Source: Periplaneta americana (taxonomy: Eukaryota; Arthropoda; Insecta; Blattodea; Blattidae). Taken from it: a stretch of 64,000 bases of DNA. The notes under the pieces are model-generated. The model did no database searches. It was not told where the DNA came from and saw only the letters and a list, made by a program, of their open reading frames with translations. The stretch covers positions 9,480,001-9,544,000 of the forward strand of contig NC_091123.1 in the NCBI RefSeq assembly GCF_040183065.1, given 5' to 3'. Each line of letters begins with the position of its first letter. Positions within the stretch are counted from its first letter, which is position 1. Of this stretch, positions 24,561 through 38,100 are shown piece after piece. The translations under genes were made by a program, and so were the position numbers.

Positions 24561-25304
24561 AAGTTGTGAGTTTGTAAGATCCAGGTTCAAGCAAGCCACA
24601 CGTTCTTGGCACAAGACAGTCTATACTTTGATCACAGTGCTGTAACCAGAGTTTTTTGATATCTAGTTTTGTCTTGATAGCCTCACCAGTGGGATATGTG
24701 TTATTAGGAATTCTACTACTACTTTCAATAATTTTGCAGGAGAAATCAGGAACGCACTCAGGCAAACTGCACACAAAATATTATACTTGACACTCGGACT
24801 GCTGGCTCGTCAACTGAGAATAAGTGAAACAGAAAAAAGATGTGTAGGGGTGTTAAAAGTCAGACAGATATGAGTCTTTGGAAATGCTTCTTGTTGTGCA
24901 GAAGTTCAATGTCCTACATTCAGGATTCAAGGGCAAGTGGAACAAAAGCAGGGAGTGGTTGTTTTAGTTTCTCCACAGCTAACCTTCCTATGCAAGAAAT
25001 TTCCAGTCATCAAATACAGTTAACAAAAAAATTGTATGCTGAGCACCAAATAATCCAGAACCTTTTTTTTATTACAAAATATGCAAATTTTGAGGTTTAT
25101 GCAACAAACGCTTGAAAATATGCTACAATATATTAGGCACAATAGTCTATCGTATGCAGGAATGACTGAAGTATGTAAAAATATGCACGATTAACTTTGA
25201 ATATTTATCACAGACGTTTAAAACATGTATAAAAATGTTTTTGTATGACTTTTAACTGGCCAGTATACATATGTATTTCCATCCGAACTCTGGCCCTAAT
25301 CATG

Positions 25305-25625
25305 AATTCATCATCATCATCGGTGCTACAGCCCAATTTGAGCCTCGGCCTCTCTTAGAACTCTCTTCCATGTATCTCTGTCCCTGGCAACCAACCACCA
25401 TGCTTTAATTCCCACTTTCTTTAAATCCTCCAACACTCCATCCATCCATCACAGTCTTGGTCGTCCTACACTCCTTTTTCCTTCAAATTTATTCCCCATA
25501 ACTTTCTTGGGTATCTCATGATCTGCCATCCTTTGCACATGTCCTGCCCATCGCAATCTTGCTATTTTAATAACTGTAACCACATCAGGGGACTTATATA
25601 GTTGGTAAAGTTCAAAATCATGAAT
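25305..25625 (-). mobile_element. LINE 3' end fragment, minus strand
   Basis: The minus-strand translation runs ELYQLYKSPDVVTVIKIA, RLRWAGHVQRMADHEIPK, then GRPRLWWMDGVLEDLKKV and WWLVARDRDTWKRVLREA. This is the post-RT tail of insect LINEs. 5'-truncated. Confidence 0.82.
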
Positions 25626-25774
25626 TATTTATTTAATTTTTTATTTCCCTGACTTTCTAAGATCTTCCCTGGCTTTTTTCAAAACTTATTTTTTTCCCTG
25701 ATTTTCCATGACATTTCAGAATATAGGAACCCTTCATTCTCAAATTATAAATTTATCTCTTTGTGTCTGCCTCC

Positions 25775-26310
25775 AGACTATCCGGCCCGGGTACGATTCC
25801 TGGTGGGGTCAGAAATTTTCATGTAAAATTTCTACCTCTGGACTAGAAGAGATGACGGTGCACAATTTCTAAGCACTAGATTGTGCACCAATATACCTGA
25901 GTTAAATCCCAAATCTCTCCACAGTGCATAAGAAGAGAAGGCACATGTCACTGTTGATAGTGATTCGTCCGTCGGATGGGGATGTTAAGCCTGGCGGCCC
26001 CTTGGTGCTATTCGACAGAAGTAGGCTATGTGCCAACACTAGGTTTCCCCTTCTCCCTTCCTCACCCATTCCCTACACTAGACTTACAAGAACACTTACA
26101 CATATACTCACCCTAGTACACGACATAACTCTTCACAGGTGCACATAATGCATAACGTGACCCACCGAAGTGGTGTGCAACTTGAAAATGGGTGACAGTT
26201 CTGCCATCTATCCGCAATTTGCGGAACCCGAATCACGCAAGTGAAGTGGGTAGGCATTAGACACACACATATTACATACAAACACACATCATTCATTGAT
26301 ATCTTTACAT
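25775..26310 (+). mobile_element. Long SINE-like repeat (family C)
   Basis: Box-B-like GGGTACGATTCCTGG near 25790, then a long body with GTGATTCGTCCGTCGGATGG and GTGCTATTCGACAGAAG. The same order of blocks appears in reverse at 51985-52475. Confidence 0.75.
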
Positions 26311-26629
26311 TTCGTCTTTACCTGAAATATACACTGATATGTTGGAATTGACAGTCTTGTCTATCAATGCATATTTATAGTCTCTTCAGTATCATCAGTC
26401 TTACTTGCAGCAACATCAGTTAGTGATCTTGTTGCTGGCCCATTCCATCCAATCCACTGTTCTGGCATTGAGGTGGTTTCTCATATGACAGATCGAATAA
26501 GGTGGCTCTCCGTTGTATTGTTACCATGTAGTGTAAAATGTATACAATGGCACATCATCATCCTGGTGTCAGCATCAGAAAGAAGACGTACCAATCCCCA
26601 GTGGTCATAAAAGAAAGGCCCCATCAGGT

Positions 26630-27200
26630 AGTCACAGAGTATGCCTGTTATTATTCGGTTGAGAAGCTTTTGTCATCCAGTCTGCTCTCAAAAAAGCTAA
26701 AAGTTAGAATTTGTAAAACAATTATATTACAGTACCAGTTGTTCTGTATGGCTGTGAAACTTGGACTCTCACTTTGAAAGAGGAACAGAAGCTAAGGATG
26801 TTTGAGAATAAGGTGCTTAGAAAAATATTTGAGGCTAAGAGGGATGAAGTTACAGGAGAATGAAAAAGTTACACAACACAGAACTGCATGCATTGTATTC
26901 TTCACCTGACATAATTAGGAATATTAAATCCGGACGTTTGAGATGGGCAGGGCATGTAGCATATATGGGCAAATCCAGAACTGTATATACTGTAGAATAT
27001 TAGTTGGGAGGCAGGAGGGAAAAGGACCTTTGGAGAGGCTGAGACATAGATGCGAGGATATTAAAATGGATTTGAGGGAGGTGGGATATGATGGTAGGGA
27101 CTGGATTAATCTTGCTCAGGATAGGGACCGATGGCGGGCTTATGTGAGGGCGGCAATGAACCTCTGGATCCTCTAAAAGCCATTTGTAAGTAAGTAAGTG
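26630..27200 (+). mobile_element. LINE 3' end (family with GTAAGTAAG tail)
   Basis: The plus strand encodes YSVEKLLSSSLLSKKLKV, KEEQKLRMFENKVLRKIF, SGRLRWAGH-type and DLREVGYDGRDWINLAQD, DRDRWRAYVRAAMNLWIL, stop, then a GTAAGTAAG tail. I recall this C-terminus as very abundant in cockroach genomes. A second copy lies on the minus strand at 59717-60893. 5'-truncated with minor frameshifts. Confidence 0.85.
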
Positions 27201-27884
27201 ACATTAAATAATCAACAACATGAATATCGTAATGTGTATTTAAGCAAGGAACTACAACTCAAGATATTCTTAACATATTTTCAATGTTCAAGGGAGTACT
27301 AACCAATTAAATGTCCTGTCAGTGGCGGCTCGTGAACTAAAATTTATGTAGAAGATTACTGGAAATATAATTAGGAAATTAGCGTGTAATTTTGGGAATT
27401 TTTCATATTTTTGAATGCTGCATAAGACATAAAATGTAACACATATCAGTATAATTTAAGTATCTTCTCCTGATATGTTTCAAATACAACATTTCACTCA
27501 TTCACTGTCACAGCAATCTCATGGAATGAGCTAGTATTTACTAGTTACTATCAGGCTGGGAAGACAGTAATAAGCATGGGGTCACTTTATTTAGTTACTG
27601 ATATGTTACCAGGTGCGCCATGACTGCCATTAAGTTTGGTTTGAGTGAATAATAACGGAAGCAGTAGCAACTATCCCACCAGATATACTACAGAGAATCT
27701 GGACTGAAATTGAGTATCAGTTGGATATTGTTCATACTTCCGACGGGGCTCACACAGAAACATACAACTAATACTTCCTAATAAAAGTGATAAAAATAAA
27801 AACATCCTCTCATTTTCCTTTTTCTTTTGAGAGGTAGCTGAAATCACGGAATTTTGAGAGGGCCACCTGGTCGACATATATTTT

Positions 27885-27955
27885 ACTTGAATATTTAACG
27901 ATGCTGTATCACCTACTAGGTTATTTAATGTCGATGGAATTGGTGACATTCATTC
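27885..27955 (-). mobile_element. SINE 3' tail fragment
   Basis: TATTTAACGATGCTGTATCA is shared with the tails of SINEs at 40085 and 22922. Only the 3' 70 bp are present. Confidence 0.6.
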
Positions 27956-28100
27956 ATTCGTAGTGTTCTGTCCAAGGGCAGGTCTTTCACTGCAAACTCA
28001 GCATTTTCCAGTCGTTCCTATTTTCTGCGTTCTCTTTGTCTCATATGATCCATATATCTTAATGTAGTCTATCATCTGATATCTTCTTCTCCCATGGTTC
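27950..28100 (-). mobile_element. LINE 3' end fragment, (GAAT)n tail
   Basis: Begins (3' end) CATTCATTCATTCG and continues with the complement of the GCAGTGAAAGACCTGCC block, matching the plus-strand copies at 7328 and 53944. Confidence 0.75.
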
Positions 28101-28640
28101 GATTTCCGGACTGACCAACCTGTGGTCTTTTCGTGATTTTTCACATTTACTTAGGCAAATGCCGGGTTGGAATTTTCATTGCCAAGTCCATTTTCTCTTC
28201 CCCTCCCATGTAGAAAAAGAATTTAGATTTCATATCATTTATCTTACTCATCTCATTCAATAGACATATTCAGGTCAAGACGCATGTCTTCATTCGCTTA
28301 AGGGAGGGGGCATCCTCTCCGCAACTGTTCCTGGGTTCCCAGCCTTCTGCAATATCTCTGCCAGGATTCAGTCCTTAAGAGCACTTCCTAGGATGCTTCG
28401 ATACCTTGGAAGGGCTGTTGGAATAGATCCTGTGCTGCTTGGTCATCTTGGCGGTGTGAACTTTGAGTGGGAGAAGGTAGGAGGCCCGATTGGGTGAGTG
28501 TGTGAGGGGTCACATGCGGCCGGTGGGCTAGTACACCCTCATCCTCATTTATCCCATAACATTTGGGATGCACAATAATTCTCAGTATGGCCGCTCATAG
28601 CCACTGTGACCTAACCTAACCTAATCTAACCATGGAGATA
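28100..28640. repeat. Uncharacterised repeat with telomere-like CCTAA tract
   Basis: A box-B-like GGTTCGATTTCCGG lies at about 28096. The end at 28610-28631 reads CCTAACCTAACCTAATC followed by TAACC, four units of the insect telomere repeat TTAGG on the other strand. No gene seen. Confidence 0.45.
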
Positions 28641-28873
28641 AATCATGTTCTTGATATGAGTCCTTCAAAATATACAGAGCAAACCTATTTTATAAAACAA
28701 CGGGACGAAGGACTGTGGGACCTCGCATACTTGGCGTGATCAATTCTAGCCTCAGAACATGTCTTGAGTCTAATCGTTGTAAAGAGAAAGAAAAATATGA
28801 AATATAGAAATGTCAAAATAAGAGACACTTCACTGACTTCATCCAACGAGCCACCACTGTATGAGAGTACTGT

Positions 28874-29123
28874 TCATTTGCATGCAAGTTGCTGAGAGCG
28901 GAAGTGATTCCAGCTGATGGCTGCCTCCACAAGTCCAGTATCTCGGAAGAAGTCAGCAGACACAATGTTTACTGTTTTTCCCCAAGTTCCACGGTACCAA
29001 GCTGTCACATTCTGGTTCACCATAGCAGCCATTCGACGCAGTCCACCTAGTTCATCTGTAATTACTTGCATAGTGGTGGGGGTGAGCTCCACCATTGCTG
29101 ACCACGCCTTGCTGCCAGGTGGG
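28874..29123 (-). CDS. PI-PLC X protein exon 5 (C-terminus)
   Basis: Residues 346-428 and stop. Acceptor TCCACAG|CCC. Encodes AWSAMVELTPTTMQVI, MAAMVNQNVTAWYRGTW, NIVSADFFRDTGLVEAAI (the last strand of the barrel) and ends SQQLACK. Confidence 0.92.
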
Positions 29124-32100
29124 CTGTGGATAAAGAATGAGAAGACTATCAAATATTTCAAATTATCAAATTAAAATATACAGAGCGATCTGTTTGGGAA
29201 GACATAAAATAAAAACGTGATAAAATGAAAACTGTTGCTATTTATTGTTAAATGATTTGTACATGCATTCTACTGGGTGTTCAGTTCAAAATGTGTCATG
29301 GCTCGCTGTATGCTGTCATGTGGCTAGCCGATGAGCCTAGAGAATTCAATCTTCCTACACTTCCGCAGAGGCGTATTACCTGTGTGCCAGAGAAGTTGCC
29401 TAGCAAGTACGGCGTTCATTCTGAAGATTACTTACCGATACATATGGTAACGCCAGTAGTGGCAGGAATGTGAACTGTTTGGAAACACGTACTGAGGTGA
29501 GTTTTTTCTTACTGTCGGGATATGAAGAGAGGGTTAAGACGATTACTTACGTATTTGTTGACACGACGGTCAACATGGACACGGAGTATTTGATTTGTAT
29601 TGTGGAATGTTGCCGTACGCAATTGATCATAACAAATACCCTGGGTACGACTTGTCCACGCAAAACACAGTTCCAAAGAGGTTATGGTAGCACACAGACC
29701 GTACAGACCGCCATCTGTTGCTACGACGTTCAAGTTATACCTTACACGTTCTCAAGTTCAGCTTGAACGCCTTGATTAATAAAAGCTGAAACTCACTTCA
29801 AATCGCTGACTCAAAACAGTGACGTCATGACACACTTTGAAATGAATACCCAGTAGAAGTAAATTTATAGATTTACTTTATGTCTGGACCTCTTCTGATA
29901 ATGCGAATCACTTCCTGTCATTACAATTTTGTATAATTCTACATTTTTTCTAAAGTAACAAAACATGCATAGTATATTTACTACCACCCCAGAATAATAC
30001 CACACCTCATTATAGATTCGAAAAATGTAAAACAAAAACTGTTTAGATAAACCAATGGGATACAATCTCATTAAATTTCTATTAAGCAAACGACTCTAGA
30101 CAATCCGGATTTCATTTCTTCGATATGAGTCCTCCAAGAGAGCTGATTATCATCATGAATACTTGGAAATTTTACAGATAGTGACATACAAGAAGAAGGA
30201 AATTAACAAAAAGATGAGGAAGGTGTCCTCTCAGGGCTCGAAACAGACCAGTATTCCAGCTCATAAATTCTTAGGAACATTTCGTTTCGTCTCGTAAACA
30301 GTAAGTCTGTACAATTCCAATTCGTTTTATTGTTACCAATTTTTTAAACTTTGAGAGCTTCTCTATACTTCATCAGCAACTGAAGTAGTCCAAGAAATAA
30401 ATCTTCTGAACATTAAAATTGCTTACCTTGCCATGACCTGAGAGAGATAAGAATACAGGTCCTCCAGGGTCTGCACATTTCCCCACTGCTGAGAGACTGC
30501 AGGCCACAGCATGTCACTTTGCGCCACTGCATCATTGTTGTTATATGAGACGATAAGCCGCTTCCCTGAGGACCAAATGTCACCTGTGCGTGCGTTCCAT
30601 GTGAGTGACGGAGATGCCGCAAACTCTCCAATCTCTTCCTTCAGGTATTCCACTAGCTTTGTGTGAATGTCGAGACCTGAGCCGAAACCTGGTGCAAATA
30701 TTCGAACAATACAGCGATACTCATAGTACCAAAATGTTTGTCGAGAGGCAGAGCACAGACTTGCCATGCCAGAGATCTGCTTTCAATTCTGGTGAGTCTA
30801 AGTTAAATTTATGGTGGAAAAAAACGATGTTGGTGCACATTTCTGAGTGACACCTCTGTTTCTGCTGCCTACATCCTGCATATTCTCTATTACATCATTA
30901 TGATCAAGTGGTCAACCTTGCGAGCCATTATTTTAAGGTGAGAACAGGTCAAATTTTGAGGGGGAAAAATAAAATAAAAATTTGGCTTTATGTCCCAAAT
31001 AACTATATGGAACTTTCTGGGCGATTTAATACATCAAAGTGAAAGAATATCTGAACAAATGAGAAGTGGAAGAGAGAGAAATATTGGAAGTGTAATTAAG
31101 TGAATTAGCTATTTCATGTGATTCAATGTTATGGGTTGGGAGAAGTATCAGAGGTACTATAACTGTAGGAGTATTATAGAAGTTGTTGTTTTCTAATGCC
31201 AGGCGTTTGACAATAAAGTCATTTGACCCCTTGCACTCCAATATTTTTCAAAGATATTATCATGGCCAGCCACTGAAGCACAGATTTTGAGGTAAAAATG
31301 GCAAGTTGTAGCCGATTTAAGTGAACACCATATTTTGACGTTTTGGTGGCTACTTCATTCACACACAACCCCCAGAATGTCTGGAGGACCACACCTGCTG
31401 TTGGTCGACGGGTCCATTGGACCTAGCTGGGAGATCTTGTTGATCATCAGCTTTCCCTCCTTAAGCCACTGGAGGACGATTTTAGTGCCATAGCAGGTCA
31501 GCACTAGGAACAGAAAAGTAGAAAGAGGAGGAAGGAAAGTGAAATGAACCCCTAGGCCTCGAATGCTCTAATACCGTCGGGGTCGAAGAAAGTAAGAGTT
31601 CAGTCAGAGGACTGGATAGGAAAGGGTAAAGAGGGAATTAGGTATTGAATAGAGGAAAATTATACCAAATTCAGTCATTAACTCATCAAGCTGACCAGTG
31701 CTAATTGATGAGTAGCCCCTCCCTTTAGTTCAGCTTGTAAAATTATGCTTACTAACAGCTGCACCACGGGAAGGTAGGGATGGGACATTGGGTATTTGTC
31801 CAGGTTGGTTCCTTAAAGCCTTCAATGGGAAGGATTAATGGCTCTCCCCCCTGTATCCGACAGATAGTATTATAGAAGTAAATTTATGGAAAGAGGCAAT
31901 AAAAGGAGAAATTTAGGAGTGAAGTGAAGAGAAAGCAATAAGTACGTAAATAAATAGAGAATAGAGTAATAGGGAAATAATAAGTGTTGTAAAATAGAGA
32001 AAATGAAAATGTAGACACATAGGCTGCGTTCAGCAGGGACAGCACTGAGGTAGCGCTGAAATAGCGACAGCACTGAACGCCTTGCTGGCCGACAGCGCTG

Positions 32101-35100
32101 AAATAGCGGGCGCCATTTTTCGTAGCAAAATTTTTTTCGCTGCAAGCCAGCGAAAGTGGAGGGGGTAGGCAACAACCAATGGTATCATATATTCCAGAGT
32201 AGATGGAACAATAGCAGTGTATTTCTTTGTAAACACACCGGACATTTTGCAATGGTCGTTCAGGAACTCACAGCTACTGTGACTCAGCAAAAATGAATAG
32301 CTGAATTAGCGCTGTCCTGGCTGAACGCAGCCATAATTTAGGAGAAAATAGATTGAAAATAATGTGCAAATTATTAAAGAAAGGAATATGCAATATTAAA
32401 TAGAAAAGCAAGAAATGGAAGGGAGACAGTCTAGGTATGAGAGAGAATAGAAGAGGACAGACATTAATTCAGTTAAAACAGAAGATTAGGAAGTAATCAG
32501 GAAATAGGCTACTTGGCAAATAAATATGTTAACATAAAAGGGTGGTATATATTAAAAGGATGGTGGATCGAAAAACAGAAATGTAGATCCACCATACCTA
32601 TGAATTGTAAAGTTGTCTGACAAATAAATATCAATATGTTACTTGGTTTAGGTTTTGTACTGAACAAGATTAATAAAAGAAACAACGTAGTAGTTAGGAA
32701 TAAAAGCATGTAACATAACTTACCTGCTGGAAATTCGTGAAAATCAAGGATCACGATTTCATTTGTGTTTTCTAAAAATGTCTTCACATCATCTAAAATA
32801 AGTTTCATTGGATGGATTTTCATTACTCCATGGTTAACCCACCAGGTTTCATTTGTTGATGGATAGTAGGCTGCTCGAATATCGAGATATCTCACTCCAT
32901 AAATCAGCTGGCTCAAAATATCGTCCTCCTGCAAATATACCCAACCTGTATCTAAGTGTTCATGCATTCAGAAACTCTTAAAAGAACATTTGGCATTCAT
33001 TTCAGTGCAAAACTCACACATATTCGGTTTTGGTCAAATTAAGAAAAAAGTTCTGGGAATAAATGGGTAATGAATTGCAAGACGTTTCTAAATATCGCCA
33101 AAGGTGATTATGTTCATGTGATTAACTGGTATAATAGAAGTCAATACAAAAAAAAAGACAAAGAACACATTTAATTTGTAAAGATGATGATGATGATGTC
33201 ATGTTTTTCGCGTATGGTAGTAAAATTATGAATGCAAATACCTGTGTAATTGTGTACTTGGTCACCAGATTCTCAGATGTAGAAGGATTATACTCTTCGT
33301 AAGATCCTGAATCATGTGATCCGACAAGGAAGATTTGTCTTAACATCAAAGGAGATAATGCTGTCTGCATATCAGCCATCCACGTGGGCTCCGTTTGCAA
33401 GCAAGAGGAAGCAATCACTGTACTGTTGTCTGCACTTATATATGCTGCCCAGAAATTAAGACATTTCTTTGTAAATCCCAATTCATTTGATGCTACAGCT
33501 TTCTCGTAGAACCCTGTTGTTTCCCAGCCCGACGAGATTTGTGGTTGTACCTTAAACAGTGCTAAAGATACAGAATTGGCTGAAGGTTCCTTGTCAAAGA
33601 GACCAACCCAGCCTCCGTTCGATGGAGACACATTATCCCATGACAATATGAGATGCCGAGAAATGTTATCTATGGCAACAGGAGAAACGATAATAGAGAC
33701 TTGCAGTTCCTGTGTTGGTTCTTCTAAGCCTGTAAACAGGAAAGAGTTAATTTTTATTAACGACATTATAGAAAATCTAGGCAGCATCTTAATAGGTTTT
33801 CAGAGTTTTTATATCAGTTGTAGGCCAATCTATTTAATAATTATTTTAAACACTTTCTACGATATTTAATTAGAGGTGAAAAATACATGATTTAAATCAG
33901 AACATCTGTGTATTATAATAGCAATTATTTTAATTCTCCTTTCGGTTTGGTATTTGAAAATTGATGTGATCTCACAGTAGATATTCAGCTTTGTGGATTT
34001 TCTTCAGATTCTAGTTGGCTGTGGTTAGAACTATGCTTGCTGTCTGGCTATTGTTGACTGCTTTCGAATGTTCAGTATTCTTGTATCCAGATATAAAGTG
34101 ATGGTTGATGAAGGATTCAGGAAGTTGCAGTCTGATAATAATCTATCATGGCTAGATTCATTTATGGCAGCTACCTTCGTAAAAGAAGAATGCTTTGGGT
34201 TGACTAAAATTCTGCTTCTGTAAGAATTTGATCCTGGTATTAACATTTAAATTTTAGTTTAGAAATAACAAAGATAAATAAATAAATAAGTAAATAAATA
34301 AATATACAGGGTGTAAACTATATAAACTGCCGAAAAAATACTGGTGATAAAGCATAAATTACTGAACAAAATACTGGTGGTAAAGCATAAATTACTGAAC
34401 AAAATACTGGTGGTAAAGCATAAATTACTGAACAAAATACTGGTGATAAAGCATAAATTACTGAACAAAATACTGGTGGTAAAGCATAAATTACTGAACA
34501 AAATACTGGTGATAAATTTTTATGTAACTTTTGTGGTTCCCTAGAAAAAAATGATATCTGTGAGTTTAATGTTTTTGGAAATGGTAGTAGACTGCCACGT
34601 ACAGTCTTAGAAAATAGTTTTATTGCACAGATACTTTATAAGTCCCAGAAAGGAGGCAGTGCACATGATCAGAGGATGAGCAACCTGGTTTACAAGAGAA
34701 TGACTAGTTGAGGTAATAAAATTAGTTTTATATATTATTTTAATGTAACGAAGTACATATGATATTTCCATGCAGATATTCTGCGTCATCATACGATGAA
34801 AGAGTAATGGAACGGAGAAAAATTCTCACCGGCGCCAGGATTTGAACCCGGGTTTTCAGCTCTATAAAACGTGCTGATGCTTTATCCACTAAGCCACACC
34901 GGATACCCACCCTGGCGTCGGACAGAATCGTCTCAGTTTAAGTTCCAACTCTTGGGTTCCCTCTAGTGGCCGCCCTCTGCACTACGTCATAGATGTCTAT
35001 GAACGTAGGACAAAGTCCACACATGTGCTGAGGTGCACTCGTTATGAGTGACTAGTTGGCCGGGATCCGACGGAATAAGCACCGTCTAAAATCACGAAGT

Positions 35101-38100
35101 GATTTACGTATATCATATATATTATTTTTAATGTACCGAAGTACATATGATATTTCCATGCAGATATTCTGCGTCATCATACGATGAAAGAGTAATGGAA
35201 CAAAGAAAAATTCTCTCCGGCACCAGGATTTTTCTCCGTTCCATTACTCTTTCATTGTAAAATTAGTTTTGTTTCATTGTATGTCTGATCATGTGAACTG
35301 CCTCCTTTCTGGGACTTATAAAGTATCTGTGCAACAAAACATTTTTCTAAGACTGTAGATTGCAACTGTGTGTTTACAAATCAGGGTACTCTGTTATCTC
35401 TCTATTGTGGTGGTGTTAGTGTGTGTTGGACGGAAAGTCATAAGCAATGACGTTCACATGTACTCGAACAGTAAATATTAACCTACCTACTATCGATCCT
35501 AAAAACATTATATTTTAGGAATTAAAAACAAAACAGAAGAAAAAAAACAAAATTTCATTATACATCATGTTTAGTACACCGAGATGTAGTCTATATAATT
35601 TTGGCAGTTTACATTCGTTTACAACCTGTATAAATGAATAAGTAAGTAAATAAATAAATTAATTTCAATATGGGAAGATACTGGTAACTTACATTTAATC
35701 TCCTGAGATTGGTACAATCAACAAAGCTTAAACCTTGATAAAGAACACTTGAAGCACCAATCATGTTCAAACACAGACAAGTAGAAACTACAGTGCATCC
35801 AGTTCATGTCCAGTTATCAATAACCACATACATATTCATTGCATCACTGAAACAGCTCATTAAATGGGGGGGGGGGGAATGTATGTGACCTAGAATATTC
35901 AATTATTTTTACAACAGAATTATTGCATTAAAATCAATCATTTTTCAACAGATAAATGCTAGTAACAAATTACAACAGCATTATTCCCGAAGTTGTCTTA
36001 TGAAAGCACATGGAGAGAGTTAACACGTTTAAGGATTAGCATTATACTACAAGACAGGATAGATCCTAAATCTATTAAGACGGATGGTAACTGTTGCACT
36101 GATTAGTTATATTAGAAAATTGCTCACGACCAGAATGACAATGACACAATTATTCTTGAACTCATGGCTGGGTTAAGGTCACACACAGTTTCTCCAGTCA
36201 ACACAGAAACTATTTATTCTGTAAGAGAAATAAGTAAGCACATTTTGTAATCAGTGTAATCAATGTTATTTCTTGTAATTTTATTCTGTCTTTTAAGTTA
36301 AAAACGCGAATATGTTATTTTTGGTTGGTTTGTTCATACGTTTCTGAATAACTACAAGTTAATTTCCTTACAGGCAAGGCGTTTTTTAAATTGGCAAAAC
36401 ATTGTTATATTAAGGAATAAGTTACATGAAAATTAAAACATCATTTTATTTGTAAAAAAAAAATAGTGGTTTTTAATTGTTTCATTTCAATTCCTTTCAC
36501 AAATTTATATAATATACAGGATGGAAGCGAAATAGCCTTGCAGATTTTCAGAGCGAATACCTCATGTTGTATGTAACAAAAAACTATAATCTCATATTGG
36601 TGGAAAGTTAACAGTTTTTCAGAAAAAAATTTTTTTTTTCTCAAATGTTTAACACCCTCTTATTCGGTAACTATTGCGAGTAGGATCGTGATTTTTGTCC
36701 AGTCGATAGGAAAACTAATACAAAATAATTTATCCCTCTGGCGTATTTCAATAGTGTGGACAGTTTTCGTGTAAATTTAATTTAAAAAAACCTCTAATTT
36801 GAAGCCACTGCACGATGTGATTTGGTTGCAACACAGCGCCAGAGAACAGCTCATCTAGCAAGACACACCGTACTTTGCCCTCTTACATCTGTATCATGAG
36901 TAGAGTGTGTTAGTGACGATGTTGCCAGACTGTTGAAACTTCCAACTTAATTTTCTAATTAACGTGCATTTAATCACAAAAGTACCATAATATAGGTTTT
37001 CTATTCATTTCAGTGTACTGTATCGTCCCTATCAATCTGCAAGGTTATTTCACTACCACCCTATATATAACAAATCAAAACTATTTACGTTATTCTTGAA
37101 CCGTTATTGAGTTTTTCTCTTATAATTATTATTTATAACATTTATTTCTCTTGAAAAAAATGGTGGTCATGCTTCAATTTTATATTAATAATTTTTATAT
37201 AAATAAACGCCATTATTTTGAATGAAATAGTGCTTTTATGTAACATATATGTAATTTTTTTAAAGAAAGCTTCAGCAATATTTCAAAAGCATCCTAATTT
37301 TGAATAACCTCGTACATCAGAATATTTTTCAAAGATATAGACAGGTAAGTATTAGGTTTCTGAAGTTCTAAGTCCTATTTCTTAAAGAAAAATATGAAAA
37401 ATAATGTATATAATATAATTAATACATTTTCTAAAATATGTTACATCTCATGGTCCATAATGAAAACATGAAATAAGGAAATAAAAATGTAGAAGGAACA
37501 ATAATGAATAAAGCAAATACAAACGACAAAATTATATGTATCATAAATAAAGCCAGAAATATGTTTATCTTTATTTATTTATAGTTGCTTTAACTCCTAG
37601 GTCATATCGCAACTGTCTGTAGTTTACTGTTGAGGAATGCTTGTTGCTGTTTTATTGTGTATAGGATTTCGTGGAAATTGGCATTTGCTTTTATTTAACT
37701 GAAAATTAATTATATGCAGTCGAGGAAAACCACGGAAAAACCTCCATCAAATTGATTCCAACGAGGATTGAACCCAGGACCTCCCGAATGCGAGTCCAGT
37801 GCGTTACCACTGAGCCATCTCACTAGAGCCAGAAATAATATCAGTTCTGTAGACTCCATTCTTTGAAATAAGAATGTAATGAAAAACACAAAACTGAAAA
37901 TTTAGTTATAGAATCAAATAAACTTATCTATGGCTTTGCAGTGTGGGCAAATTTTAGACTTGAAAGGAAAATAAACGACCAAGAAATCGGCTTCTTCATA
38001 ACGTTGGTGAGAGTGTCTAAATTAGTTGAGAACCCAGAATGACAGAATCTGGAAAATTGCAGATACAACAAATAATTTCAATATTGTGAACAGTTAGTTT

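Larger units (their letters stand above)
34307..35628. mobile_element. 1.3-kb non-autonomous DNA transposon, composite
   Basis: The ends read CAGGGTGTAAAC and, on the other strand, CAGGTTGTAAAC, each followed within a few bases by TAAACTGCC, with TA outside. Inside, about 100-bp arms at 34600-34690 and 35270-35370 are also inverted (TTATAAGTCCCAGAAAGGAG). The element holds a five-unit minisatellite and a SINE-derived insert with a repeated tail. No transposase remains. In the large first intron of the PI-PLC gene. Confidence 0.75.

Noticed and set aside
34344-34515. CRISPR-like array
   Set aside because: The 33-bp units abut with no variable spacers, and the genome is eukaryotic; it is a minisatellite.
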